In this document: piece by piece, positions 18,981 to 28,058 of the stretch
How positions within the stretch are numbered: the stretch's first letter is position 1
Layout: every line of letters starts with the position of its first letter
Assembly (NCBI RefSeq): GCF_001637225.1
Contig: NZ_LVJI01000024.1
Span: 165,444-229,443, forward strand
Length of the DNA stretch: 64,000 nt
Direction of reading: 5' to 3'
Source of the DNA: Paenibacillus antarcticus
Lineage (GTDB): Bacteria > Bacillota > Bacilli > Paenibacillales > Paenibacillaceae
The notes under the pieces: generated by a model
The model's database searches: none
What the model was told of the DNA's origin: nothing
What the model saw: the letters and a program-made list of their open reading frames with translations, nothing else
Made by a program: the position numbers and the translations under genes

Positions 18981-19113
18981 TAACGGAATTGTCCAAATAA
19001 TCACTATTACATCTAAATAAATATCAGGAATAATCGTTTATTATAAAGCTATTATTACATGTTATTCTGCGATACTCAATACAGCTGAAATAGCTCAAAT
19101 GGAGGTTTTTTTG

Positions 19114-19956
19114 ATGAAGAAGGGAATTAACATTTGGTCGTTTAAGGGAGATTCATCGATAGCCGATTGTATTACGTTAGCCAAAGAAGCGGGCTTTGAT
19201 GGAATCGAATTGTCTTTGAATGCAACAGGTGAGCTTAGTCTTAACTGTGGGGATAAGGAAGTTAGTGAGATTAAGGCGAGGCTTGAAGATGCAACACTTG
19301 AGATTGCCGGGTTAGCTACGGGACTGTATTGGGACTATCCGATGACAAGTGGGAATAAGGAGATTCAGAGCAAAGCAATCGACGTGTGTAAGAAGCAGTT
19401 AGAGCTGGCAGCCGCACTTGATGTTGATACGATACTAGTCATTCCCGGTGCTGTGGGGGTAGATTTCATTCCTAATGCTGAAGTTACCGATTATGAACGA
19501 GCATACGAACGGGCGCTTGAGTCAATTGCAGAGCTTGTGCCCTATGCGAAGAGTGCAGGCGTATCCATCGGACTTGAAAATGTCTGGAATAAGTTTCTGC
19601 TAACACCACTCGAAATGCGTTCTTTTATTGATGAAATTAACTCACCATACGTAGGTTCCTACTTTGATGTAGGTAACGCCTTGCAGAATGGATATCCAGA
19701 GCATTGGATACGTATTTTGGGTCATCGGATTAAAAAAGTACATTTCAAGGATTACCGACGTCAAGCGGGAGGCTTACATGGATTTGTTGATCTTCTAGCA
19801 GGCGATGTGGACTATCCGGTGGTGATGGAGTCACTCAGAGCGATTGGGTATGACAACTACGTAACGGCAGAGATGATCCCACCTTACAATCACTACTCAG
19901 AGCAAATTATATACAATACCTCGGGTGCGATGGATGCGATATTGGGACGTAAATAA
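19114..19956 (+). CDS. Sugar isomerase/epimerase, xylose isomerase-like TIM barrel
   Basis: 280-residue TIM-barrel enzyme related to L-xylulose/L-ribulose-5-phosphate 3-epimerases and hydroxypyruvate isomerases. Metal-ligand motifs are GLENVWNKF (Glu), SYFDVGNAL (Asp), VHFKDYRR (His) and VTAEMIPPY (Glu). An ATG at 19099 overlaps the ribosome site itself; GGAGG at 19101-19105 sits 8 nt before the ATG at 19114, which is chosen. It pairs with the dehydrogenase 27 nt downstream. The substrate is not identifiable from sequence. Confidence 0.87.
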   Translation: MKKGINIWSFKGDSSIADCITLAKEAGFDGIELSLNATGELSLNCGDKEVSEIKARLEDATLEIAGLATGLYWDYPMTSGNKEIQSKAIDVCKKQLELAAALDVDTILVIPGAVGVDFIPNAEVTDYERAYERALESIAELVPYAKSAGVSIGLENVWNKFLLTPLEMRSFIDEINSPYVGSYFDVGNALQNGYPEHWIRILGHRIKKVHFKDYRRQAGGLHGFVDLLAGDVDYPVVMESLRAIGYDNYVTAEMIPPYNHYSEQIIYNTSGAMDAILGRK

Positions 19957-19983
19957 TTCAAATGATAAAGGGAGGTTATTAAT

Positions 19984-20994
19984 ATGAAAAAGATAGGAAT
20001 CATTGGATTTGGATTTATGGGGCGTATGCACTTTGATAACTATGTTCGACTAATATCTGAGGGCCTACAGATTCAACTGGTAGCGATATGTGATCTACGG
20101 ATTGAAGAGTTGAAGCAAGGAGCAGCATCAGGTAACATTGCAACGGAGCAGGAAGTATATGATTTAACACCATACCGTTTATATGATGATATTGATACGA
20201 TGTTGGAGAACGAGGAGCTAGATATCGTCGACGTAGCCCTTCCTACTTATTTGCATGCGGACATCACGTGTCGCTTGCTGGACAAAGGGATACATGTGTT
20301 TTGCGAGAAACCTGTTGCAGGTAATTCTGCGGATGGTTGGCGGATGGTTGAGACGGCGAAACGTAACGAGAAAACATTGATGATCGGGCAATGTTTGCGC
20401 TTCTGGCCTGCTTATGAATACGCGAAAGAATGCGTTGAGGATGGACGATATGGTAGAGCTACGGCAGGACTCTTCTTCCGTGGATCAGGTGCCCCGCAGG
20501 GTTGGTTCCTCGAGGGCGAGAAGAGTGGTGGATGTATCATGGACATGCATGTTCATGATGCAGATATGGTTCACTGGTTATTCGGCAAACCTGACAAGGT
20601 ATCGTCCGTTGCTTGCAACATCATCCCAGGCAGTGGCTATGATATGGTCTCTACCAACTATATATATTCGGATAATAAGGTAGTAAATGCACAAGCGGAT
20701 TGGACCCTTGAAGGGGATCATGGCCTAGTTATGACTTATCGCCTGAATTTTGAAGGTGGAAACCTTGTTTTTGAGAATAATATAGTAACGGTTAATCCAA
20801 AGGATGCTCCAAGTTTTGTTGCTGAACTGTCGAGCGATATGGGTTATTATCGTGAAATTAAGTACTTCCTTCAATCCATCATCGATGGTGAGCCAGTGAC
20901 GATATGTACTCCGGAGAGTGCAGTAGCTACGTTAGAAATCATTGAAGCAGAAATACGCTCTGCTGATCAAGCAGGTGTATTGGAAGTATTATAA
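19984..20994 (+). CDS. Gfo/Idh/MocA family oxidoreductase
   Basis: 336-residue NAD(P)-dependent dehydrogenase. The Rossmann motif GIIGFGFMGRMHF is at residues 5-17, the CEKPVAGN motif near 107, and a GGCIMDMHVHDADMVHWLFG substrate-domain motif near 180. GGGAGG lies upstream of the ATG. It forms a two-gene unit with the preceding isomerase, under the divergent AraC gene. The pairing repeats the design of the 12139-14993 operon with different sequences. Confidence 0.9.
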   Translation: MKKIGIIGFGFMGRMHFDNYVRLISEGLQIQLVAICDLRIEELKQGAASGNIATEQEVYDLTPYRLYDDIDTMLENEELDIVDVALPTYLHADITCRLLDKGIHVFCEKPVAGNSADGWRMVETAKRNEKTLMIGQCLRFWPAYEYAKECVEDGRYGRATAGLFFRGSGAPQGWFLEGEKSGGCIMDMHVHDADMVHWLFGKPDKVSSVACNIIPGSGYDMVSTNYIYSDNKVVNAQADWTLEGDHGLVMTYRLNFEGGNLVFENNIVTVNPKDAPSFVAELSSDMGYYREIKYFLQSIIDGEPVTICTPESAVATLEIIEAEIRSADQAGVLEVL

Positions 20995-21013
20995 GAATGA
21001 TATGATGGATACA

Positions 21014-21047
21014 AGAAGGAGCATCCCGTGTTAGGGATGCTCCTTCT
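21014..21047. terminator. Bidirectional terminator
   Basis: AGAAGGAGCATCCC (21014-21027) pairs perfectly with 21034-21047 around a 6-nt loop. The right arm overlaps the last bases of the convergent histidine kinase gene. Confidence 0.85.
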
Positions 21048-22857
21048 ATTCGTTGTGAGGAATACGAATTGTAACTGTGGTGCCTGCTCCAAGGGAGCTA
21101 TCTACTTCAATACCATATTGATCGCCGAAGTAAAAACGGATGCGATCATGAACATTTTTGATACCGATATGTGCTTCGCCTAATGTATCCGAGGTATCCA
21201 TAAGGCGCTCGCGTAGCTCAGTAACCTGAGTCTCATCCATCCCGGCACCATTATCTTTAATCATAATCAGCAAGCAGTTACCTTGTAACGTTGTGGAAAT
21301 TTCGAGTAGGCCTGTACTGACACGACGTTCCAATCCATGCACAATGGCATTCTCAATAATGGGTTGCAAAGAGAAATGTAATACATTCGCTGTGTCGCTA
21401 TTTGGAGCGAGATTTTCGGTGTATTGAATCTTATCTCCGAAGCGCATTTGTTGTACTTTGATATATAACCGGGTATGAACAAGTTCCTCTCGTAGAGAGA
21501 CGATGTCTTTACCTGTTTGAATATGGATTCGAAACAAGCGTCCGAGTAGGCCAACCATTTCCGCGATATCTCTTTGTCCGCTAAGCACGGCTTTCATTTG
21601 GACAGATTCTAGTGCATTTGCGAGGAAATGAGGGTTGATTTGGCTCTTGAGTGCACCATATTGTGCAATCTTCTGTTGCGCAATCATATTTGACGATCTT
21701 TCAATATGACTTTGTAGATCTTCTACCATCTTGCGTATACCCCTATAGAGAACGCCGAATTCATCTTGACGATCACTGCGAAGATTGACATCGAACTTAC
21801 CGAGTCCTACTGACCGTACTTGTCTGCTTAACAGAATAATGGGTTTCGTTACTCGGGCAGATAAGATATACATAAATAGAAGTGCAGTGACCAACGAGCA
21901 GAAGGCGAATGCCAATATGATCATGCGGAACATATTAGCATCCTTCGCCATTTCCTGCTCATCAATATATTGAATGACCTTCCATCCAGAATAAGGTGAG
22001 GTTATAAAGTCTAAATAGGATTGCTTACCCGCAAACGGTGCATAGAAGCTCCCTGTATCATTTGCTAATACGCGTTCAACCGAAATGAAGTCTGTATCTG
22101 ATAGAACAAGCGGATTCTCTTGATCATCCTCGGATGAATAAATAACGCCACCCTTATCGTCAACGATGAGAAATTTACGATTGCTATTCTCTGATAGATT
22201 TAAGATTTCACGTAAGGAATCCAGTCTGATATCGACTAGAATAATGGCCAGATGCTGTTTGCTACCTGTTTTATTAATGACTCGCGCAATGGACATAACA
22301 GGCTCTTTCGAGTTAAGGCGGTGGAAGGGCTTATGTGTACCAAATATAACAATTTTGCCTTGGCTGGCTAGGGTCTGTTGATACCAATGTTCCTGTAGGA
22401 AATTACTATCATCATAATCTGCTTGATTAAAGTTGACTGAATAAAAGACGCGATCACCTGCGTAAATCTGTACACTATCGACATTCTTGATCGTCATTTC
22501 AATAGTGCTTACGAAATGCTCGATTACACTTCTGTATTGGATACCTGTATCATCAATGTTATTTGCCCGATTGTCAGCCCATTTCACAAGTGAGCCTTGA
22601 AGCTGACTATCCAGTTGTGCCATGAGCGTCCCTTTTTCTATACTTTGAAGATACTGGTCAATATTAAAGGATAGATTATTTAAGATAAGATTTGCACTGT
22701 CTTGGTATTCATTTTTAACTGTCTGGAGTGAGAAAAAATATACAATGCCGGACATGATTGTAAGAGGTATTGTGATTGTACAGATCATAAGAATGAATAT
22801 TTGACGGTTCACATGCCGCGTTTGAAACCGCTGGGAAAGACGTCGGAATATATTCAT
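21046..22857 (-). CDS. Sensor histidine kinase, YesM type
   Basis: 603-residue membrane kinase. A first membrane segment (about 20-42) is followed by an extracellular Cache-like sensor of about 260 residues. A second membrane segment lies near 310-335, then HAMP (about 335-385), the His_kinase domain with phospho-acceptor His410 in QINPHFLANAL, and HATPase_c (NAIVHGLERR, GAGMDETQ, GIGIKNVHDRI-type boxes). It senses an extracellular sugar and phosphorylates the adjacent YesN-type regulator, which is 4 nt upstream in the same operon. The target is probably the divergent nan/ABC operon starting at 24753. Confidence 0.93.
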   Translation of the reverse strand: MNIFRRLSQRFQTRHVNRQIFILMICTITIPLTIMSGIVYFFSLQTVKNEYQDSANLILNNLSFNIDQYLQSIEKGTLMAQLDSQLQGSLVKWADNRANNIDDTGIQYRSVIEHFVSTIEMTIKNVDSVQIYAGDRVFYSVNFNQADYDDSNFLQEHWYQQTLASQGKIVIFGTHKPFHRLNSKEPVMSIARVINKTGSKQHLAIILVDIRLDSLREILNLSENSNRKFLIVDDKGGVIYSSEDDQENPLVLSDTDFISVERVLANDTGSFYAPFAGKQSYLDFITSPYSGWKVIQYIDEQEMAKDANMFRMIILAFAFCSLVTALLFMYILSARVTKPIILLSRQVRSVGLGKFDVNLRSDRQDEFGVLYRGIRKMVEDLQSHIERSSNMIAQQKIAQYGALKSQINPHFLANALESVQMKAVLSGQRDIAEMVGLLGRLFRIHIQTGKDIVSLREELVHTRLYIKVQQMRFGDKIQYTENLAPNSDTANVLHFSLQPIIENAIVHGLERRVSTGLLEISTTLQGNCLLIMIKDNGAGMDETQVTELRERLMDTSDTLGEAHIGIKNVHDRIRFYFGDQYGIEVDSSLGAGTTVTIRIPHNE

Positions 22858-22861
22858 TTCA

Positions 22862-24511
22862 TCACCATCCTAATTGTTTTCGATAATCAGATGGTGTCAT
22901 TTGGGTGACACTTCTAAACATTTTCACAAAGTGTTTGTAGCTTTTGTAGCCGCACATATTGCACACATCGGTGACTAGATACTTTGGGTCCTTTAAGCAT
23001 TGTTGTGCATAATGAATTCGAATCTCGGTAACAAACGTCATATAATTTTTATTTAGTTTTGTTTTGAACAGACGGCTTAAGTAAGACGGATTATAGAAGA
23101 AACGATCTGCGACCATTTGTAGCGTTAGTTCTTGATCGATATGATGCTCGATGAAATTCTTGATTTGTTCAAATATAAGTACATCTTTAGGAATGGATAA
23201 TTGATTCTGTTGTTGATAAACGGTGTTCAAATGAATGATCCACTCGAACAGCCAGTCAAAGAGATGGTCAATCGTCTGGAAATCATCTACGAAAGTAAGT
23301 GTTAGTAACTTGTCACTATAGACGCCCTCCACAGCAATACCATGTTTATGGGCAAACCGTAAGGTCACATTAATAATCTCCTGTAAAAAGGCTAGCCATT
23401 CGTCATTAGATACGTTAGGTAATTTCATTCGTGATTCGTCGGCCAGTTGGTTCATCAATTTTCTAGTTTGTGTGCTATCCCCTTTTTCTAATCCCTCGAG
23501 TATTAGATGAGATTCTAGAAGGACCAAATGACTTGCAACTTCTTTGGATACATCGGAGGAGGACTGTAAACCTTGTTCTAAGAAAAGGTATCTTCCCGGT
23601 TGGGAAAACCGCTTGTATAATGCCTTATCAACATGCTGAAGGGATATACCGGCTTCAGACAATTGAGACAAAGGTTGTCCCATAGCCATATACATCGTTG
23701 CTGGAAGTTGGAGAAGATTAAGCTGATTAAGTATTGTGTGTACTTGTAATTCTATTTGAGTATCGAATCTTATGCTATCAGGACCTTCAAATATTGTAAG
23801 CGTGTACAACTTAGATTTATGATAATACGTAAGAATCTGTCTACGGCTATCGTGACTTAATAGGGATGCCGCTACATCCGATACGAGTCGCTCTGCAAGC
23901 TGTTTCCAACGCATATTTGTTCCGTGAATGGAGTCTGGCATCGGAATATTTGATACAACGATAGAATAGAACATGTAATTCTTACTTTCGAATCCGCAAA
24001 GACGTTGGAGCATGTCTGGCTGTAATTCTACTTGATCTTCCAGCAGATGTTTCAAGAACTGACTATGTAAAAGTGTTATGGCTTCTTTAGCCTCTTGTTC
24101 TAATTCGAAGCGGGACTGATGTTCTTGTCTCCTTAGCTCTAGTACCTTCAGACATTCTTGCAAGCTTGCCAGACTTTCTTCATATTCAAGAGGTTTTAGT
24201 AAGTAAGATTGTATGCCCCCAATTCTAATGGCCTTTTGTGCATAAGCGAAATCGCTATATCCAGTTAATAACACAAATACTGTATCTGGCAGCGCTGTGC
24301 GAAGTTGTTCGATCATCTCTAAGCCGTCCACTTCAGGCATCCGAATATCTGTAATGACCAGATCGGGTCGTTCCCGAAGAGCAATGGTTATGCCTTCTTT
24401 TCCGTTCTCTGCCTCGACAATAGTATTGACCCCTAATTCACTCCAAGGGAAATATTGCTTCAAACCAGCTCGTATGGTAGGTTCGTCCTCGACAATCATC
24501 AGTTTATACAT
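22862..24511 (-). CDS. Response regulator with AraC output, YesN type
   Basis: 549-residue regulator. The receiver domain (1-120) has Asp55 in VITDIRMPEVDG as phosphorylation site. A long helical linker follows, then an AraC-type double HTH at about 445-549 (QMVADRFFYNPSYLSRLFKTKL, VCNMCGYKSYKHFVKMFR). Partner of the downstream YesM kinase. It is divergent from the binding protein gene at 24753 across 241 bp, where the inverted repeat at 24701-24721 is a candidate binding site. Confidence 0.93.
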   Translation of the reverse strand: MYKLMIVEDEPTIRAGLKQYFPWSELGVNTIVEAENGKEGITIALRERPDLVITDIRMPEVDGLEMIEQLRTALPDTVFVLLTGYSDFAYAQKAIRIGGIQSYLLKPLEYEESLASLQECLKVLELRRQEHQSRFELEQEAKEAITLLHSQFLKHLLEDQVELQPDMLQRLCGFESKNYMFYSIVVSNIPMPDSIHGTNMRWKQLAERLVSDVAASLLSHDSRRQILTYYHKSKLYTLTIFEGPDSIRFDTQIELQVHTILNQLNLLQLPATMYMAMGQPLSQLSEAGISLQHVDKALYKRFSQPGRYLFLEQGLQSSSDVSKEVASHLVLLESHLILEGLEKGDSTQTRKLMNQLADESRMKLPNVSNDEWLAFLQEIINVTLRFAHKHGIAVEGVYSDKLLTLTFVDDFQTIDHLFDWLFEWIIHLNTVYQQQNQLSIPKDVLIFEQIKNFIEHHIDQELTLQMVADRFFYNPSYLSRLFKTKLNKNYMTFVTEIRIHYAQQCLKDPKYLVTDVCNMCGYKSYKHFVKMFRSVTQMTPSDYRKQLGW

Positions 24512-24700
24512 AGCATCCCTCTTGAGTAGAATTTTGTTTGCAAGTAATTAGCATTTATTATACAAGATAATTATTGCAGAAGGAGTTTTTAATTTTAATC
24601 ACAAGAATTAATATAATTGATAAGTAAGAATAGAGCCATGAATGTAAAAGTAGAGGGATTTCTCAATATCATATTTTGAATTATGCTAGATACAAGAAAT

Positions 24701-24721
24701 GAAAGCGTTACAGTTGCTTTC
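24701..24721. promoter_or_regulatory. Inverted repeat upstream of the ABC/nan operon
   Basis: GAAAGC at 24701-24706 and GCTTTC at 24716-24721 form a perfect inverted repeat with a 9-nt spacer, 31 nt before the binding-protein start. Its left half, ATGAAAGCG, also looks like half a catabolite-response element. It could be a site for the YesN-type regulator or for CcpA; this is inference. Confidence 0.4.
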
Positions 24722-24752
24722 TACTCTGAATTAATTACTAGGGGGAATAAGA

Positions 24753-26150
24753 ATGGGAGCAAGGATGAAACGGTTGACAGCAGTAATGAGTATCATGCTC
24801 GTTATGATGATGCTTGCGGCGTGTGGTACGAATAACAACACAGCAAATTCAAGTACGAACACTGTCAAAGAAGAGAAACCGAGCGGGGAAACAGAAAAAG
24901 CAAAACCCGTTACAATCACTTGGTGGAATTTCCCGAGCTTTCAGGCACTTGACGGAGAAGTCGGCAAATACGAGAAAGAAATCATCGCCGCTTTCAATGA
25001 GAAGAATCCAGATATCAAAGTTAATCTTGAAATGATTACGTTTGATGGAGGACCTGAGAAGTTAAACGTAGCCATTGCATCGAATTCCGCACCTGACCTC
25101 ATATACGATGCTCCTGGGCGCATCATCGATTGGGGCAAGAAGGGTCTGCTAGCTCCATTAGATGACATGATCAAAGATGAAGTTAGAAACGACATTTCTC
25201 CAGCTTTCTGGAAGCAGTCTACTGTAGACGATAAAACGGTGATGTATCCTATTAATACCGCTCCTTTCATGATGGCTGTCAACAAAACCATATTTGAGAA
25301 AATAGGTGCATTGGATTTATTACCACTGGATCGTCCTGATAGAACATGGACTTTTGATGAATATAAGAAAGCACTTCAAGCGGTTAAAGAAAAAGCACCA
25401 GATGTCATTCCTTCCGGATTCTTTGCGAAGAGCCAAGCCGGTGACCAAGGAACACGTGCGTACCTTGCAAACCTTGGTGTATCTAGATTCTTGAATGAGG
25501 ATTACAGCCAGGTTGCTATTAACACGGAAGATGCAGGGAAAGCGCTTGATTGGATTGTACAAGCTGAGAAAGACAAGTTAGTTATTTCAGGATCCGCTGC
25601 TCTTGCTGCTGCAGATGTTAACGATCTGTTCCTTCAAGGGAAACTAGCATTTACTATTAACTATTCAGCTGTACTTAAAGCACAGAATGCTACACTTAAA
25701 AAAGCGGAATTCGAAGAAGTATTACTTCCATTCCCAACATTAGATGGCTCCAAGCCTAAGCTTGAACCTTATCTTGGGGGAATGGCAATATTCAACAATG
25801 ACGACGAAGCTAAAATTGCTGCTTCTAAGAAATTCATTGATTTCGTAGCTAATGATGAAGTGTACGGCAAGAAAAACTTGATTCAAACGGGTGGTCTGTC
25901 TGTACGTAACTCGATCACAGGACTGTATAATGATCCAGAATATACGTACGCTGAGCTTGCTCGTGAATTTATTACTGATCCTCCAACGATCGCAGACGGT
26001 TGGGCGGATGTCCGTACCTTCTGGTTCCCTGAATTACAGCGTGTACTTTTAGGTGATGCAACAGGTAAAGAAGCATTAGATTCATTCGCCGCTAATGCGA
26101 ACAAAGCGATTGAGGATGCAAAAGCAAAAGCTCAAACCCAAAAAAAATAA
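24753..26150 (+). CDS. ABC transporter substrate-binding lipoprotein (family 1)
   Basis: 465-residue extracellular carbohydrate-binding protein. The lipoprotein signal ends in LAAC with Cys24 as lipidation site, followed by an Asn/Thr/Ser-rich linker and a typical two-lobed family 1 binding protein starting near VTITWWNFPSF. AGGGGGA lies 7 nt before the ATG; an internal ATG at 24765 is a possible alternative. It is followed by two permeases with no ATPase, as usual for systems sharing an MsmX-type ATPase encoded elsewhere. nanA and nanE downstream suggest a sialic acid or sialylated glycan as cargo. Confidence 0.93.
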   Translation: MGARMKRLTAVMSIMLVMMMLAACGTNNNTANSSTNTVKEEKPSGETEKAKPVTITWWNFPSFQALDGEVGKYEKEIIAAFNEKNPDIKVNLEMITFDGGPEKLNVAIASNSAPDLIYDAPGRIIDWGKKGLLAPLDDMIKDEVRNDISPAFWKQSTVDDKTVMYPINTAPFMMAVNKTIFEKIGALDLLPLDRPDRTWTFDEYKKALQAVKEKAPDVIPSGFFAKSQAGDQGTRAYLANLGVSRFLNEDYSQVAINTEDAGKALDWIVQAEKDKLVISGSAALAAADVNDLFLQGKLAFTINYSAVLKAQNATLKKAEFEEVLLPFPTLDGSKPKLEPYLGGMAIFNNDDEAKIAASKKFIDFVANDEVYGKKNLIQTGGLSVRNSITGLYNDPEYTYAELAREFITDPPTIADGWADVRTFWFPELQRVLLGDATGKEALDSFAANANKAIEDAKAKAQTQKK

Positions 26151-26164
26151 GCTAACAGAAGATT

Positions 26165-26195
26165 AGGAGCAGCGTACTAACGGTGCGCTGCTCCT
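26165..26195 (+). terminator. Intra-operon hairpin after the binding-protein gene
   Basis: AGGAGCAGCG (26165-26174) pairs with CGCTGCTCCT (26186-26195). Only a short TT follows. Such a leaky hairpin commonly makes the binding protein more abundant than the permeases. Confidence 0.6.
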
Positions 26196-26226
26196 TTCCA
26201 TCCAAAGGGTAAGGGGAGATCAATTT

Positions 26227-27123
26227 ATGTTCGCAACGATTCTAAAATCAAGACGTCATGTCTGGCGGGAATGGTTGATAAGTTATTTGTTTTTATTGCC
26301 TGCTTTATCATTCTTCCTTTTATTTGTAGCGTATCCCATGTTAAAAGGGGTTTACATCAGTTTCTTTGATTATTCGTTGAATAACTTCGATTTCATTGGT
26401 TTAGACAACTACAAACATCTTTTTCAGGATAAAACCTTTATTCAGTCGATGAAGAATACGATTCTTATTGTTTTTATAGCTGTTCCACTTGTCATTGCAT
26501 TCTCCATTTTTGTTGCAATGACCATTTACAAGAAAAATGAGTTCACGCGTTCATTTTTCCGAGGTGTCTTTTATTTACCGGCTGTGACTTCTGTCGTCAG
26601 TATTACAGTGGTCTGGGCTTCGATCTACGAACCCAACTTTGGTATTCTAAACTACATAACGAGTCTATTCGGTGCTGAGCCGATCGCTTGGCTTGGCAAT
26701 CCACACACAGCCTTGTTCGCGATTATAGCTGTATTAATTACGACATCTGTCGGCCAGCCTATTATTCTATATGTGGCATCGGTTGGAAATATCCCGACCT
26801 CTTATATTGAAGCGGCACAGATCGACCGTGCGACGTCAGGGCAAATATTCAGAAAAATTATATGGCCGATGTTAATGCCAACGAATTTATACATTATTGT
26901 CATTACGACCATAAATACGTTTCAAACGTTTGCCATTGTTCAATTGCTAACGGCAGGCGGACCACTATACAAGACTTCAACGGTCATGTACGGCGTGTAT
27001 GAGAAGGCATTTATGTTAGGAAACTTTGGGCTTGCCTCCGCCATGGGCATCATACTAGCTGTTGTCATCGGTATTATTTCATTCATTCAGTTCAGATATT
27101 TAGGCAGCGATGTGGAGTACTAG
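26227..27123 (+). CDS. Sugar ABC transporter permease (UgpA/LacF type)
   Basis: 298-residue inner-membrane protein with about six membrane helices. The EAA loop SYIEAAQIDRATSGQIFRKIIWPML near residue 200 contacts the ATPase. AAGGGGAG lies upstream of the ATG. It works with the next permease and the lipoprotein encoded 76 nt upstream to import a carbohydrate. Confidence 0.93.
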   Translation: MFATILKSRRHVWREWLISYLFLLPALSFFLLFVAYPMLKGVYISFFDYSLNNFDFIGLDNYKHLFQDKTFIQSMKNTILIVFIAVPLVIAFSIFVAMTIYKKNEFTRSFFRGVFYLPAVTSVVSITVVWASIYEPNFGILNYITSLFGAEPIAWLGNPHTALFAIIAVLITTSVGQPIILYVASVGNIPTSYIEAAQIDRATSGQIFRKIIWPMLMPTNLYIIVITTINTFQTFAIVQLLTAGGPLYKTSTVMYGVYEKAFMLGNFGLASAMGIILAVVIGIISFIQFRYLGSDVEY

Positions 27124-27134
27124 GAGGGGTCAGC

Positions 27135-28028
27135 ATGAAATTGAACGATCAAATTAATGTGAACAATAATCTCGCCCAAGTTCAATCAAGTAGAAAACCG
27201 AAGTGGCTTCGAGAGATGACTGGTAGTGCAATACTATCTAATATTCTATTGTTTGTGTTTGCTATACTTTTTATTTTCCCTTTTTATTGGATCGTATCTG
27301 GCGCGTTCAAGGTACAGAACGTGGCAGTAGCGATTCCACCGCAATGGATTCCACATGAACCTACATGGGATAATTTCACTACTCTTTTTAAGAACCCCGT
27401 GTGGAAGTGGACATTTAACAGCTTTTTCATCGCATTTGGTGAAATGATTGGTGTTTGTTTGGTCGCTTCGATGGCGGGTTATGTCCTGGCCAAGAAATCA
27501 TTCCCTGGTCGCAAAATAATCTTCACGATGTTTGTCGCTGCAATGGCGCTGCCGAAGCAAGTTATTCTGGTTCCACTGTTTACAATGATCGCTGATTTTG
27601 GATGGATAGATACCTATAAAGCGCTTATATTACCGGCTATTGGTTGGCCGTTTGGTATCTTTCTGATCAAACAATTTGCGCAGACATTACCAAGTGAGTT
27701 AATAGAAGCTGCCAAAATAGATGGTTGCTCAGAACTTCGATTATTTTATAGTATCGTCCTACCTTTGCTTAAACCTGCAATCGGAGCACTAGCTATCTTC
27801 ACATTCATCAATGCATGGAATGATTATTTCAGTCAGCTTATTATGACGAGGTCGACTCCAATGATGACCTTACCGCTTGGTGTTGCTACACTAAAAGGGG
27901 AATATACCACACCATATGGCGTCTTAATGGCCGGTGCTGCATTTGCTTCGATTCCAATGATCGCGATCTTCTTATTGTTCCAGAAGTCATTTACACAAGG
28001 GATTACAATGGGCGCAGTCAAAGGCTAA
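27135..28028 (+). CDS. Sugar ABC transporter permease (UgpE/MalG type)
   Basis: 297-residue partner permease with about six membrane helices. A cytoplasmic N-terminus of about 30 residues precedes the first helix, and the EAA loop is ELIEAAKIDGCSELRLFYSIVLPLL near 195. The C-terminal QGITMGAVKG is the usual ending of this family. AGGAGG lies upstream, 11 nt after the previous gene. Part of the importer upstream of nanA. Confidence 0.93.
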   Translation: MKLNDQINVNNNLAQVQSSRKPKWLREMTGSAILSNILLFVFAILFIFPFYWIVSGAFKVQNVAVAIPPQWIPHEPTWDNFTTLFKNPVWKWTFNSFFIAFGEMIGVCLVASMAGYVLAKKSFPGRKIIFTMFVAAMALPKQVILVPLFTMIADFGWIDTYKALILPAIGWPFGIFLIKQFAQTLPSELIEAAKIDGCSELRLFYSIVLPLLKPAIGALAIFTFINAWNDYFSQLIMTRSTPMMTLPLGVATLKGEYTTPYGVLMAGAAFASIPMIAIFLLFQKSFTQGITMGAVKG

Positions 28029-28058
28029 ACGACATTATATATTAGGAGAGACTATATT

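Noticed and set aside
24699..24713. Possible catabolite-response element ATGAAAGCG...
   Set aside because: Only the left half fits the consensus; the right half does not, so a cre is not called as such.
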